DNA of 64,000 bases from Lentinula raphanica (lineage: Eukaryota > Basidiomycota > Agaricomycetes > Agaricales > Omphalotaceae): the NCBI GenBank assembly GCA_027919835.1, contig JANVFP010000008.1, positions 62,001 through 126,000 of the forward strand. Direction: 5' to 3'. Of the stretch, positions 44,892 through 56,107 are shown one piece after another. The first letter of the stretch is position 1. Each line of letters starts with the position of its first letter. A program made the translations under genes and the position numbers. Under the pieces are notes generated by a model. That model ran no database searches. It was not told where the DNA came from and was given only the letters and a program-made list of their open reading frames with translations.

Positions 44892-45640
44892 TTACTGTAC
44901 TACACGAGGATCAGTGTAAGACATTGCATAGTTGATACATGGAAACAAGCAGCATTCCAGCAGCAGACAAAAAGATGCGAAGCAACATGCGACTGTTGAT
45001 ACGTCTAATTTTGAGTCAACTGATCCAGTTGATCCACACTGTGCAACGGTGGGTGCTTGCACGGAGGTGCCAAGGGCATTGAGTTGTCGGGGATGCACCG
45101 GTGCAAACAGCTCCGCAATCGGCTGGTCGATATAGACTATCTGCAATCGTGCACCCTCTGGAACGAAAAACTTTTCTGGCCCCGCTGAAGGATCGATTCG
45201 CGAGATCCTCTGGAAAGCGCGTTCGAAAGTTGGCACAGAAATCCACACCGAAGCCTCTGCCTGGAAAACACAAAAGCCCTCAGAAGGACGAACGGGTCGA
45301 AGACGCAGGTCCCCAAGTCGAAGAAATAGCGAAAGAATGGTGATACAGGGCTGGTTCGCCACTTGCCCAGAACTGGATGATGAAATCTCCTTTTCCAGGA
45401 AGAGAGATTCGCGTTAATCTCGTCGAGGTGGACCAAGAATTGGTTTAATTTGGCACAGTGATCGGGCTGCCGTCCAGACGGCAACCAGTTTGTGCAGCTG
45501 GTAGATCTGCATAATACTGGTACTCAAATCCAGCGTCGGAATGGTTTGTCTAAGCCAGAAAGTGCTCTGAAAATAAGTTGTATGGATGAAGTATGCTGGT
45601 TGGGCACGAGAATCATGGAGTCGTTACCACAAGGAGTCTC
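44892..45640 (-). pseudogene. P family member 2, decayed
   Basis: Homology to P1 and P3 extends over the whole length, but the copy is broken. The start-codon region is lost near 45640. An in-frame TAA and a deletion replace the PPQMDHDETVR segment (about 45440). Extra bases and a deleted base around 45310-45350 disrupt FFGYFFDL. The 3' part (LRPVRPSEGF to LNALGTSVQAPT) is preserved and then runs on into an unrelated cysteine-rich tail. Confidence 0.7.
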
Positions 45641-45859
45641 TCGTGGTGCAGAACTACGGAGCGCTTTTAGGATTTCAACAAGGTGTATCGAAAGAGGGAG
45701 AAAGAGGAGAAATGCTTGATGAATTTATATAGTATGGAGGACGTTGACGTTTGCCGCTGCATCGAGGCCTATCGAGGCTGCCTTATGAGTCTGACGTTTC
45801 AATTTCAGCTGCATATTCGTGAGAGACTAAGAGAGATTAAGACAAGTCAGTCAGGTACC

Positions 45860-46304
45860 TACCCAAGCTGCAGCAGACATAGACTGTGTTCATGAAACCT
45901 CTTCTGCAATGGCAAACGAAACGAACCAATCAGCCCAGTACTAACTCCACTGGTTCCAACAGCCAACCCAGCTAAGCAAGTCCGGGCAAAGAATGGAAGT
46001 TGCGATTCAATGACGAAGATGAGAGGCGCCAAGGAGCACGAGAGGGAGAGAGACGCAAGCGAGAATATTTTCAGTCGTCGAACGGTAGATGTTAACGGAG
46101 CATTGTATATAAGATTCGGGTCAGTCGAATCGACGAGGCCATCATTCGACTTGCAGATGGAGAAGTATTTCGGGTTCGAGAGTACACAGAAAATGTTCTT
46201 CGGCGTGCCAAAGTATGATGAATCGAAGATGGTAATGATGAGGATATAAAACCAAGAACGTTGGCTCTTGGTGGTGGCAGTCGGCAAATGGCAGAACGAA
46301 ACAT
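45860..46304 (-). pseudogene. Truncated second copy of the TMEM70-like gene
   Basis: The sequence matches 41795-42242 closely, starting with MFRSAICRLPPPRANV. Five bases are missing after NTSP near 46160, so the presequence runs into a wrong frame, and the copy is cut off just inside exon 2 at about 45860. The membrane-span part (KIFSLASLSLSCSLAPLIFV) remains readable in another frame. Confidence 0.8.
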
Positions 46305-46349
46305 GTGCCGAAATTCAAAAACAGCCTTGACCTTCTTATACACGTTATA

Positions 46350-47110
46350 ATGGAACCACCAATATACTACTCTCGCGCAGAGTTCATCGAAACTTTATGC
46401 CTCTTCAAAACCTCCTTGTAATCTGGACATTATTCTAATACACTTCGTCAGGATACTGGCAACAAAGTTGCTCGCCGCGCCACGATTGCAGGACCTCAAA
46501 ACATCATTCTCGGTGGCAAGACCATCATCTCTAGCGGAGCAATCATACGTGGCGACTTGCGTCGCTCAGGTCCTGGACATGCTGTAGTCATTTCTCTAGG
46601 CAGATACTGCGTTGTAGGTGAAGGATGTGTGATGCGACCGCCATACAAAACATATCGGGGCGCGTTCAACTATTATCCAATGAAAGTCGGTGATTATGTG
46701 CATATCGGAGCAGGAAGTGTGGTTGAAGCTGCGACGATTGGAAATTACGTGCAGATTGGCAAAAACTGCATATTAGTGAGTGTTCTCTTCCTTGGGCAAT
46801 TGGCAGTATATGTCAAATGACAGGGTAGGGAAAGTTCACTATCATCAAAGACTGCGCAAGGATAGCAGACAATACCGACGTTCCTTCCAATACCCGTTAT
46901 TCCTGCTCTTTCCTTGTTCGTTGGGTCGCCAAGTGAGCGGTCAACGCTTTGTCGCCCGAATACCCGTTCGCTGCGTGTCCAGGTCACTTCGTCGAAGATC
47001 TGCCGGAATCAACACAGCATGTTGTCGAAGTCCTCACAAAACAAGTATGCACAACATCTCTTACAGCTATGCATATACTCAACCCGTGAATGATGTGGCA
47101 GTATTATTCG
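46350..47110 (+). pseudogene. Second copy of dynactin p25, inactivated
   Basis: The sequence is nearly identical to 42288-43050. The first intron's donor has changed from GT to TT (after GAAACT, about 46395). An extra base in AATACCCGTTATTCC (about 46900) shifts the frame in exon 3. Exons 4 and 5 have further changes and the QYYSRF end is not cleanly joined. The central hexapeptide region is still perfectly open, so the decay is recent. Confidence 0.8.
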
Positions 47111-47307
47111 TGTTTTCAACGGGAAGATGATCGTTCCATAACATTGTTTGTAGAACTTGCGCAAAGTATTATGTACTGTGTTGTGATAAAAGTGCTTCAA
47201 CACCAGTTTAAGTCTCAAGAACCTTTTATAATCTGTTGATCCTTAGACATGTTTGTCAATCAAGCAATTTCTGCAGACTAGATATACAACGCAACTTGTC
47301 AGTAGGA

Positions 47308-48042
47308 CTAGTAGAGCTCTACTCCTGAGTCATCTGTTCCAAATTGATCCACGGTTCGCAAATGAAGGATAGGCGCTTGCACAGACGTCCCAAGGGCATT
47401 GAGATGTCGGGGATGCACGGGGGCTGACAGCGCCGCAACTGGCTGACCGCGATAGAATATCTGCAATCGTGTACCCTCTGGAACGAAGTATTTCTCTGGC
47501 CCCGTTGAAGGGTCATTTCGCAGCAGAGTCTGGAAAGCGCGCTCGAAAGTTGGGACACGTCCCCAGAGTGAATCTTGCGATTGGTAGACTATAAAGCCTT
47601 CGGGAGGGCGGACGGGTCGAAGGCGCAAGTCCAACAAGTCAAAGAAATAGCCAAAGAACGAAATTTGTGGTTCGCCACTTGCCCAGAAACGGATGATAAG
47701 ATCGCCTTTTCCAGGAAGAGAGATTCGAGCGATGCGAACAGAGTCGTCCCGATCCATTTGTGGAGGATCACCTATGACTGGCATGACAATTAGGCTATTT
47801 CGACCAGAGCCACTAAGAGCTCTGGATAGCTCCGCATAATGCTGGTGCTCAAATCCAGACGAAGGGTTCAGCTAAGCCAGTCACTGTTCAGAGAGTGAAA
47901 TGGCAATGGATGAAGCGTAGAAGGAACGAACTGGCATTGAATTGTTTCTTGTACTAGGTGTCCCTCTTGGTGCAGAACTACCAGAAGAATTTGCAATAGG
48001 GACAGAGAGCAAGGGCATTCCATAGGCATGGGGAAAATTCAT
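47308..48042 (-). CDS. Unknown protein, P family member 3
   Basis: Exons 48042-47932 and 47871-47308 (intron 60 nt, GTTCGT, phase 0) encode 224 residues. The N-terminal exon (MNFPHAYGMPLLSVPIANSS) is alignable with P1 (VPITNS, GTP). The core carries DPPQMDRDDSVR, RFWASGEP, FFGYFFDL, LRPVRPPEGF, VPTFERAF, DPSTGPEKYFVPEGTRLQI and HPRHLNALGTSVQAP. The intron position and donor are the same as in P1 and P4. It lies just downstream of the decayed dynactin copy, in the same relation that P1 has to the intact gene, so it belongs to the duplicated block. Confidence 0.75.
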
Positions 48043-48315
48043 AGTGTTTTTGTGAAGTCTAGCAAGAAGATTGAGAGCGGCTTGGGTCACCTTACCATAT
48101 AAACCTTTACATGTCACATGTCACACTTATTCTTCTGTCTCACAGAATAGCACAAGCATGTCGTGTCTACCCAAGGAGATCATTTCAGTACACAAACTGT
48201 GTTATCGACAAGTCATTCTGTGCCGTGTGTAGTCGACACCAGTAATACAAAATTATACAAAGAGAACAGCAGACAACAGTGGAAAGCAACAAGGGACTTC
48301 TCAGCCGTCTATCCA

Positions 48316-49032
48316 TCAACGCCGCATATAAGGTTGCAACTCAACACAAGGTACTTCCACAGAAGTGCCAAGGGCATTGAGACTTCGGGGATGCACCGGG
48401 GCAGAAAACTCCGCAATGGGCCGACCGGCGTAGACTATCTGCAAGCGTGTACCCTCTGGAACGAAGTACTTCTCTGGACCCGTCGAAGGATCACTTCGCA
48501 TTAGATTCTGCAAAGCGTATTCGAAAGTTGATATAGGTAACCAGACTGGTCCCTCTGCTTGGAAAACCAAAAAATCTCTGGAAGGGCGGACGGGTCGAAA
48601 TTCCAAGTCCAGCAAGTCAAAGAAATAGCCAAAGAACGAGCCTGCTTGTGGTTCGCCACTCGCCCAGAAGCGGATGATGAGATCAGGTCGTTGTCCGAAA
48701 AGGGAAATATGCGCAATGCGAACTGTCTCGTCATGATCCATTTGCGGAGGAGAACCTACAATTGGCACAGTGATCGGGTCACCGTTGGAATTGCGGCCAG
48801 TCACGACGTTGGGTATGCTGGGGTCGATGAACTGGTGCTCAAATCCAGGAGGTAAGGGGTTAGCCTGAGCCAGAGCACGTCGAACGGTGAGAGGTGAGTT
48901 CAACAAATGAAGCATTTATGTACAAACCGTAGAGTTGTTTCTATTGCCAGGTACTTGTCCGGGAGTAAAACGACGAGGTCTGTTTGCATTATTAGAGAGC
49001 ACGGGCCCATGCCAGCTATTGTTGGTGTTCAT
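48316..49032 (-). CDS. Unknown protein, P family member 4
   Basis: Exons 49032-48928 and 48864-48316 (intron 63 nt, GTTTGT, phase 0) encode 217 residues. It is more diverged at the N-terminus (MNTNNSWHGPVLSNNANRPR) but keeps the core: SPPQMDHDETVR, RFWASGEP, FFGYFFDL, FRPVRPS, DPSTGPEKYFVPEGTRLQI and HPRSLNALGTSVEVP. Two residues are inserted before GSFFGYFF. The C-terminus (VELQPYMRR) is shorter than in P1 and P3. The conserved core across three intact copies suggests selection on the protein, although function is unknown. Confidence 0.75.
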
Positions 49033-50294
49033 AGTATCGTTGGTTCAACTGAGTGAGCAAGCTTGCACTATCTGATTATATACATAATACAGAGATAGCG
49101 CCCGGAAAACCGCTAGAAGTTGAACTTGCCGGTAACTAGATCGCCAGATTCACGGGTGTAATCATCATCATTCAAATTTTGGCTGTTCGAAATCAGGGAT
49201 TCATATTGACTCATGTTCATTGAAAGCCCGCCTTGATTCTTCCCTTTCAATCCTAAAAAAAACCGAAAAAATTTGACCTGACTGAGACCCACAGTACCTC
49301 TGTAATGTAGTAGTTGTGGTTGGCGCTCTTTGGCATTTCAGCTTGTTCAAGAATGCTGGACATTCCAAAGGAACTTTCTGCAGTGAATTTTTTTTGTGTA
49401 CTACAGACGGCTAGCCAGGCTAAGCGGTCTTTTTGATCATGACTTGATTATACTCAGATATTATACTTGACTCGTACTGTGTACTGGTACACATGCAAAG
49501 TGTTGCCTAAATTGAGCTTAGTTCTAAAAGGGCAGATGCCACACGTCGTGGTCTGAGTTTGAAAAGGTTTGAAATGACTGACTTGAGTAAAACTGAGTCA
49601 TGAAAAGCTGTGAAAACTGAAAAGATGTTCCAAGTTGAAGCTGTTCCAAGCTTGTTATCGAGTCGGCTATCTCCTTCATATTCCCACATCAGGCGGCCAT
49701 AGCCCACCAATTGGATTCAATCGATGCTGTTGAAGTCTGGTTGTCCACCATTGGCCACAATTGGCACATCCGGAAAAAGGGACACATTCCCACATAATGA
49801 ATATGTTCAGTGCTGGAACTTGCTGGAACCACGTTGACTTAAACTGATAAAATCTGATAAGTCAAATGATGATATCTACTTACAATCATGTGCATGAGGC
49901 TTGAGCTCAATAATTATGCTCGCCGCTCAAACTCTCTTGGCAATAAATGTCAACCAGCACACTGATGAAACATAATTTTGGTCTTGAGCTGCCTTGACTG
50001 GCTGTCTGCAGGAGCCTGTGGGCTTGAGAACTCCGACAGACCCTCAGATCTGGATTCTGAAGTTCTCAGGCTATTTGAAGTGGTGTTAGCTTAGCTAGTT
50101 AAGCTATGTAGTTAAGGCTTGTTTAGGCTAGCCGCAATATGTTGTTCAAGGAAGAAACTATGTGGGTCAGTGTAGGCCTCGATGCTGGCAGTGAAGAGGT
50201 TGGCGATATAAAAGCCTCCAGTTCTTAGTATAGCTCACAAGGAAGTAACCCTTCTGACACCACCTTCTTACTAGAGTCGATTCTCAAACTTAGG
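49033..50294. other. Intergenic with a dispersed repeat core
   Basis: No gene is visible. The 27-bp core of the 85-bp repeat at 38731-38900 recurs at 49396-49422. TTCCAAG/GGAACTTG-type short repeats are scattered at 49625-49830. Confidence 0.45.
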
Positions 50295-51015
50295 ATGACA
50301 TCACTTCTAGGGTCTATTGCCAATCTTGTTGAAGGGCAAACTCTAGGAGACTTGTATCTTTCCAATATTGCCCAACTACCTTACCTAGTATACAATCGGC
50401 CTGGAAACCTGCTGGGCAATCAAGCTCCACAACATTTCCGACTAGTTCAGCATGCTTTTCTGTTGCATTGGAACGGCCTAAGTGTCGAATTCTGCGATGT
50501 TCCAGGCCCTCTCAACCAGGTCCCTCAGAATGCCATACAGTGGCAGTTAACACTGTTCCCATGGGACAATGTCATCCAAATTCATCCAGCATTTGCTCAG
50601 GTCAGTGTCATGGTAGTGCTCAATCGCTATTATCGTCAGGCTCGGGTAGTGAGTTGCAGATCGATAATTCATTAAAAGCTTTACTAACCAGTACAAATTA
50701 TAGATTCCGCCGGCACCGCCAGCACATGCAATTCCCATCCTGGCGATGCGTGCCGGAAATAACGTGACACCAATGTACTGTTGGCCGAATCGGTATGACG
50801 CGGAAGTTCGGTCATTTGTTCCCCCACCGCCGGTTGGTGCCATTGGCAACCAAATATTCTATGCCAAACACGTACGTCGGGATGCTAATGACCATGGCAG
50901 CAATGACGAACTTGATATGGCTTGGTGGGCTCGAACCGGTGGGCCCCAAGGATTCGCAGTTCTGAAATTCTATACACAATCGCAGTCTGCACGACTAGGC
51001 CGCAGATTTGAATGA
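50295..51015 (+). CDS. Hypothetical protein
   Basis: Two exons (50295-50600, 50704-51015; intron 103 nt, phase 0) encode 205 residues. The first exon has alternating hydrophobic residues (LPYLVYNRPGNLLGNQ, HAFLLHWNGLSVEF) and ends in HPAFAQ. The second begins with a proline/alanine run (IPPAPPAHA) and contains YCWPNRYDAEV, VPPPPVGAIGNQIFYAKHV, a WWAR segment and a basic end. No signal peptide or membrane span is seen. The density of tryptophan and conserved-looking turns suggests a folded beta-rich protein; I do not recognise the family. It is close to the P genes, but no clear sequence relation to them was found. Confidence 0.6.
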
Positions 51016-51362
51016 GCTCCTATGTATACGTAGCTTACACAAGTAACAATCACATAACATCTCCTACATTTTCGTTTGTTCAAGTAACAGTACTAGTTGT
51101 AACCCGTCTCAGTTATAACTAAGCCGTCGAATCCCTATACTATTATGTAGTCCATAAACAGTACTACTTAAAGCCTGAGGCCTGTGGCCGGCCGGGCTGG
51201 GGCCTTCAAATGAAATTCGCTGATCTTCTCACGACCTTTCTGCTTTCGCAATATGACGCGGACGACGGACAACAATAATCTTTTGTTCATTCATGCAATG
51301 ACTCCTTTCCCGGGCCCTCATGAAAGAATTGCTGTAGCTCTTCCCAGCATCTTCATCCTTCA
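51016..51362. other. Intergenic before the nuclease-helicase gene
   Basis: This holds the 3' flank of the hypothetical gene and the promoter of the nuclease-helicase. No strong signal was recognised. Confidence 0.4.
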
Positions 51363-54300
51363 ATGAGTATGAATGGGAAAGGCTCATTCTCTGCTACCGA
51401 TCTGGCACGCTACCATCATCATAACTGCGACCTCTTCATTTACAACATATACAATGGTGTCGATAACCCTCAAGTGCATATCAACCAAGTTCATGATACC
51501 CCAACGCTAGATGCGGCTCAGTTCAAACGAGGAAACGATTGGGAGGCACATCTTCTCTCATGGCTTGACGAAGAAAATCTTCTATTAACGGTCCCTTCGT
51601 ACCCGCTCAAGGGTGAAGATTTTGTGGAGAATATCCTTGCCGATGAACGCGACCACTTCTTTGTTGCCGGAATCTCTTTCATGCCTCCGCAGGAGCATTT
51701 CGATGAGATGTACAGGAAGTCAGGTTTGGAACCGGTCAAATTTGGGTTGGCTAAACCTGATCTGATAGAGATTCAGCGATCAGAGGACGGTGTGGTCTGG
51801 AAAGTGATTGATGCTAAAGCTTCTAAAGCTGTAAAGGTAGGAATCGTGCTTGATCTCTGCGGAAGGATTGCGAAGTAACAAGTTTGTAGACCTCTCATCA
51901 TGTACAGATCTACTTCTATACATTATGCCTCAATCACCTTCTTCCTCGAACCTTCTTTCGTGCGAGCAACTCCGCAGCTGTCTGGCTTCCACCAGATGAT
52001 GGGTTTGATCAAAACCCTCCTTCCTTGGATGATCTCAAAGCCGTTGAGATCTCTCTCCTCTCCTTCCCCTTGGACGACTTCTTGTTCCGTCGCCTGCCAG
52101 CCATCCTGTCTCTTCCTCGAGAAGATGTTTTCTGGCACTATAATCCTCTTTGTCAAAGCTGTCCGTTCTCTCCAGACTGTCGACAGAATGCCATAGATCA
52201 GGGAGAAATAGGAAGCATGAGTAACATATCTATACCTGAGGCTAAGCTTCTGCGTAGTTTGTTACAACTTTGGCAGGAATCCCAAAGAAGTCATTCACCA
52301 GGAGAGACTGATATCGAAGACCTTGCTCTTCTACTCCAAGATAGCAATGCAATGCAAAGGATCAGTGGTTCATATCCAGTCACTATGCGAAAAGCAAGGC
52401 GTATACTTGCGCTTCCATCTCGGAATAGGAAGAACTCAAAGCAAGATGTATCAAGCCCTGTAGTTGAGGCTGCGAGAACGGGGAAAATCCAAGTACGTCT
52501 CATGCAACTCAGGCTGTCTGTTCGGTCGCTGACAATATGTCCTTTTCAGATCATACCTCGTAGAAATTCCACTTGTCCGAGATCTGAGGACATCGCTGTA
52601 ATTGTATCTCTAGTCCTCGACCCCTCCGCTCCAAGTAGGGTGTCGAACATTGTATCATTCTCTATATCCACCTACGCTATTCCTTCCCTCACAAATCGAC
52701 TCCCTCGTACTATGCACGGTGACCGCGTCGACCTCATCCCATCCCTCGCATACATCATCGACTCGATCCTCATACTCAACCCTCCACCTCGTACCCAATT
52801 CTACGTCTTCTCCTCCGCCGAACATTCGGCTTTACAAGCCCACTTTATCGACGCAGCCCTGAATTCCTCTTATCCGACACGAGATATCCGCGTCTGTATC
52901 GGCGCGCTCTCTGAGGGGGCCGCACTCTTACAAACGACGTTCCAACCTATCCTGCTTTCCGGCGTCCTTTTGGATTTCCTCACCAAAGGTCGGAGGAAGA
53001 AGGAAGATTTCCAAGCGATCTTGGAAAGGATGAATTTATCAGTCGAGGGAAATACGCAGGAACTAAAGGGACGGATCCAGGATGAATTACAGAGACTTCA
53101 GAATACTGATTTTCAGCAAGCGGCACGACAGAGACAGGACGAAATCGGACAACTGCCACGTATCGTGGTTCTGAAGAGGGAGATTGAAAAGTCTTTGGCT
53201 TTGCCCATTCCTGGGTTCTGGAATCTTCCCGAGTGCGCCTCTGTCCTTCTCCCTTCACAATCTGCACCTGGTACACGTTGTCCCAGTGAAGAGGAAATCT
53301 ACTCTGCCTTTGCGAAAGGAAACATACCACCTTCGACTTTGTTAAAGGAGAGGAACGAGTTCATCTACGCTGTCCTTGTCAGTCTACGGTCGCGTGTTAC
53401 TGGCGTCAACGATTACCTTCTAGTCAACGAAGCCAAGGTTTTGACTTCCACTTTCATGGACCTTTGCCGAGAAGAGCATTTGCGCAAGCTGTTTTACATG
53501 CAGCAGGTGTGTTCATCATTCCCCTTTCATTCATCTGGACCTAAACCCAAGTCTGCAGTTCGAAGTACTCGCTAAGCTATCGGAACTGTGGCGCTCTCGC
53601 ATAGACGGGTGTCCAGAGGCTCCCATCCTCCAGTACCATTCTACTCAGCAAGGCCAGAAACGATTGGAACACACTTTCTATCTCTTATCTGGCAACTTGG
53701 ATCTGGCGGCGTCGGATAAGGACAGGACCTTCTTCGATTACCTTCTAGTCGAAGATCGAGACTGTGACGATCCCAGCCAGTCTGACGCTCACATACCCGT
53801 CGAAGCCTTATTCGACGACCTCGCTGTCTCTGGCTTGGTTTTTCCTCTGAACCGAAACACCAAATCACGTTGGCAGTTGCAGAACCCGATCGTCCGGAAA
53901 GATCTTCTACTTGCAGATATAAGAGACATTTCTATCGACGGTTCACGGACTAAGGTCACTTTACAAACCTGGGGCGAAGCAACGTTCAATTTCTGCAAAG
54001 AATGCACGTATCGAATTTCCCCCCGTCTTGTCGATTTCAATGTCAGCAAAATTCTGAGTGCGCTGTTCGAGCTGGATCTCCAGCACGAGCTTGAGGGTAT
54101 ATCGGTTCCCTATATCAGGATCATCCGGAATCCAAAATTATTCAACCAAGAAAATGTTGGTTCTACTGCGAGGAAAGTGCTTGAGAAGGCCGGAAATGAG
54201 ATGCAAAGTTTGTTTCGCATGTTAGAGGGTCTCGACGTAGCTGCCGCGAAGCCACTGGTATTAAAAGCCTCGCAGAATCGTGCGGCTAAGCATATTTTGT

Positions 54301-56066
54301 CAAACCGCTTGTCCGTTATCTGGGGACCACCAGGTACGCAGTTTGTGTTGGGTTGTGTAAACAAGCCTCAAAGCTGATTCAGGAACGGGTAAAACTCACA
54401 CCATTGCGTTATCACTGCTGAGGCTCTTCAGTGTGTATGCCCATGCACCTAACCAGGTTTTATCACCAAGGGTCGTTTTTGTCACCGCAATGACCCATGC
54501 AGCCATCGACGCCGTGTTGAAGAAGTTGACATATCTAATCCAATGCTATCAATCTATTGACTCTCTTCCGAACGTCTGGTTGAACAACCTCTCCATTGAG
54601 CACGTTACAAACGGCAATGATCATGCTGCTCCTTCAGACTCTTCGGTCTTTTCACTATACGCCGGCACAATCTTTCAAGTAAGTGTTCGCTCAATCAAAT
54701 CAGGGTTATAGCATACCCGATTCACATACAACTCAGCTGTACAATTTCTCGAAGCGGCATTCAGTTTCAGTAGATTGCATCGTAATCGACGAGGCAGGCC
54801 AATTGGCCTTGAGCGTGGCAGCGTTAGTCTTCCGTGCTCTCAAACCTTCCTGTCGGATTATCATCGCTGGCGATTCAGAGCAGCTGTCACCGATACTGGC
54901 TGTCAAGTATCCTCAGCTCAAAACCGGACCTTTATTTGGATCAATCCTTGACACCCTGATGTATATATCTCGCCCAAGCCGGGTTGAATACGTTGATGTC
55001 ACTCGACCGGCTTCTCCATTCGAGGATACGGATGAGACGTCTAGCTCGCAGAGTACGATCGTGCAGCTAACGGAAAATTTCAGGTGAGGGTTCTATGTAC
55101 ATGAAGTAACGAATTGTATTACTCAAGATACACCGAGCAGGCTGAATCCTGATTTGGGAGAGTTTGTGTCCACGATCTACTCAAAAGCTTTCAAACCACA
55201 GAAAGTTCAGGCTCGACGTATTGCCAATGCTCTCAACTCAATACCTCAACCGAGGAATTCTCAAGCCCCCGACGAATACTTCAACATTTTGAACTTCGTT
55301 CAGAGATTTCTTCTTGCTCTTTCATGTATCATGTTGAAACAACCTCAGCGCGACCTCTCTCCTCCGCTCTTCACCTACACTCAAGAGCACTCACATCGAA
55401 GTGGTTCCTCTCCGATAAAGGATGCCACTCCGCACCCTTTATCTCTCGCTTTGATTCGGTTACATACTACCAGCAAGAGGCATCGCGATAATGTTGGATA
55501 TGAACTACACGTCAAAGCTGAAGCGGCGGTAACGGCTGCACTTGTCACCGTGATACAAGAATGTCTACCAGGAGAGGATATATTTGTGGCAACCCCGCAT
55601 CGTATTCAGAGGCAAGCGGTCAAAGCAGCATTGTCTGCAAGACACTTCGAAACCTTACCACATCTACTCGATAAACTGACGCTTGACGGAGATAAGGAAG
55701 CTGAATCTACTGTGACTGTTGATACCATTGAACGCTTGCAAGGTGTGTGTGTAACTTTGCAATTCTATGAAGCATACACTGGTACTGAAAGTATTCATAG
55801 GTTCAGAAGCAGCGTTTGTGATATGTCTTTTCTCTCTTCCACAGTCGCACATATCAGACCTTCATTTTTTGCTCGAGCGGCGAAGACTCAATGTAGCCAT
55901 CAGTCGAGCGAAGTCGATGTGTGTTTTGATATCATCCAACGAAGTGCTTCGGCCTGCTGTTGATGCACTGACCAATGAAGAGACTGCCAAAGGTCATACA
56001 TTCATACGCGCTTTTGCAGACAGGGCATGGTCTTCGAATATCAGTGTCGACATTGATGCATTATAG
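51363..56066 (+). CDS. RecB-like nuclease fused to a UPF1/DNA2-type helicase
   Basis: Eight exons with consistent phases encode 1439 residues. The N-terminal part (1 to about 330) resembles RecB/DNA2-type PD-(D/E)xK nucleases: KPDLIEI and the DAKASK lysine motif, plus C22 and C246, C249, C255 (LCQSCPFSPDC), the arrangement that holds a 4Fe-4S cluster in DNA2 and AddB. A middle region has DUF-like folds. The superfamily 1 helicase domain (about 910-1430) shows Walker A GPPGTGKTHT, Walker B VIDEAGQ, GDSEQLSPI, VDTIERLQGSEAAF and the arginine motif RRRLNVAISRAKS. The expected role is in DNA or RNA processing in the nucleus. It is not a standard DNA2 (different N-terminus, no obvious DNA2 conserved blocks) but a related fungal protein. 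The stop lies only 41 bases from the stop of the TRK gene. Confidence 0.88.
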
Positions 56067-56107
56067 TTGTAGCTACCTATGGATGATTGTGGTGTATATG
56101 TAAAATG

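Noticed and set aside
46350..47110. Second functional dynactin p25 gene
   Set aside because: The first donor is TT instead of GT and exon 3 has a one-base insertion, so a full product cannot be made.
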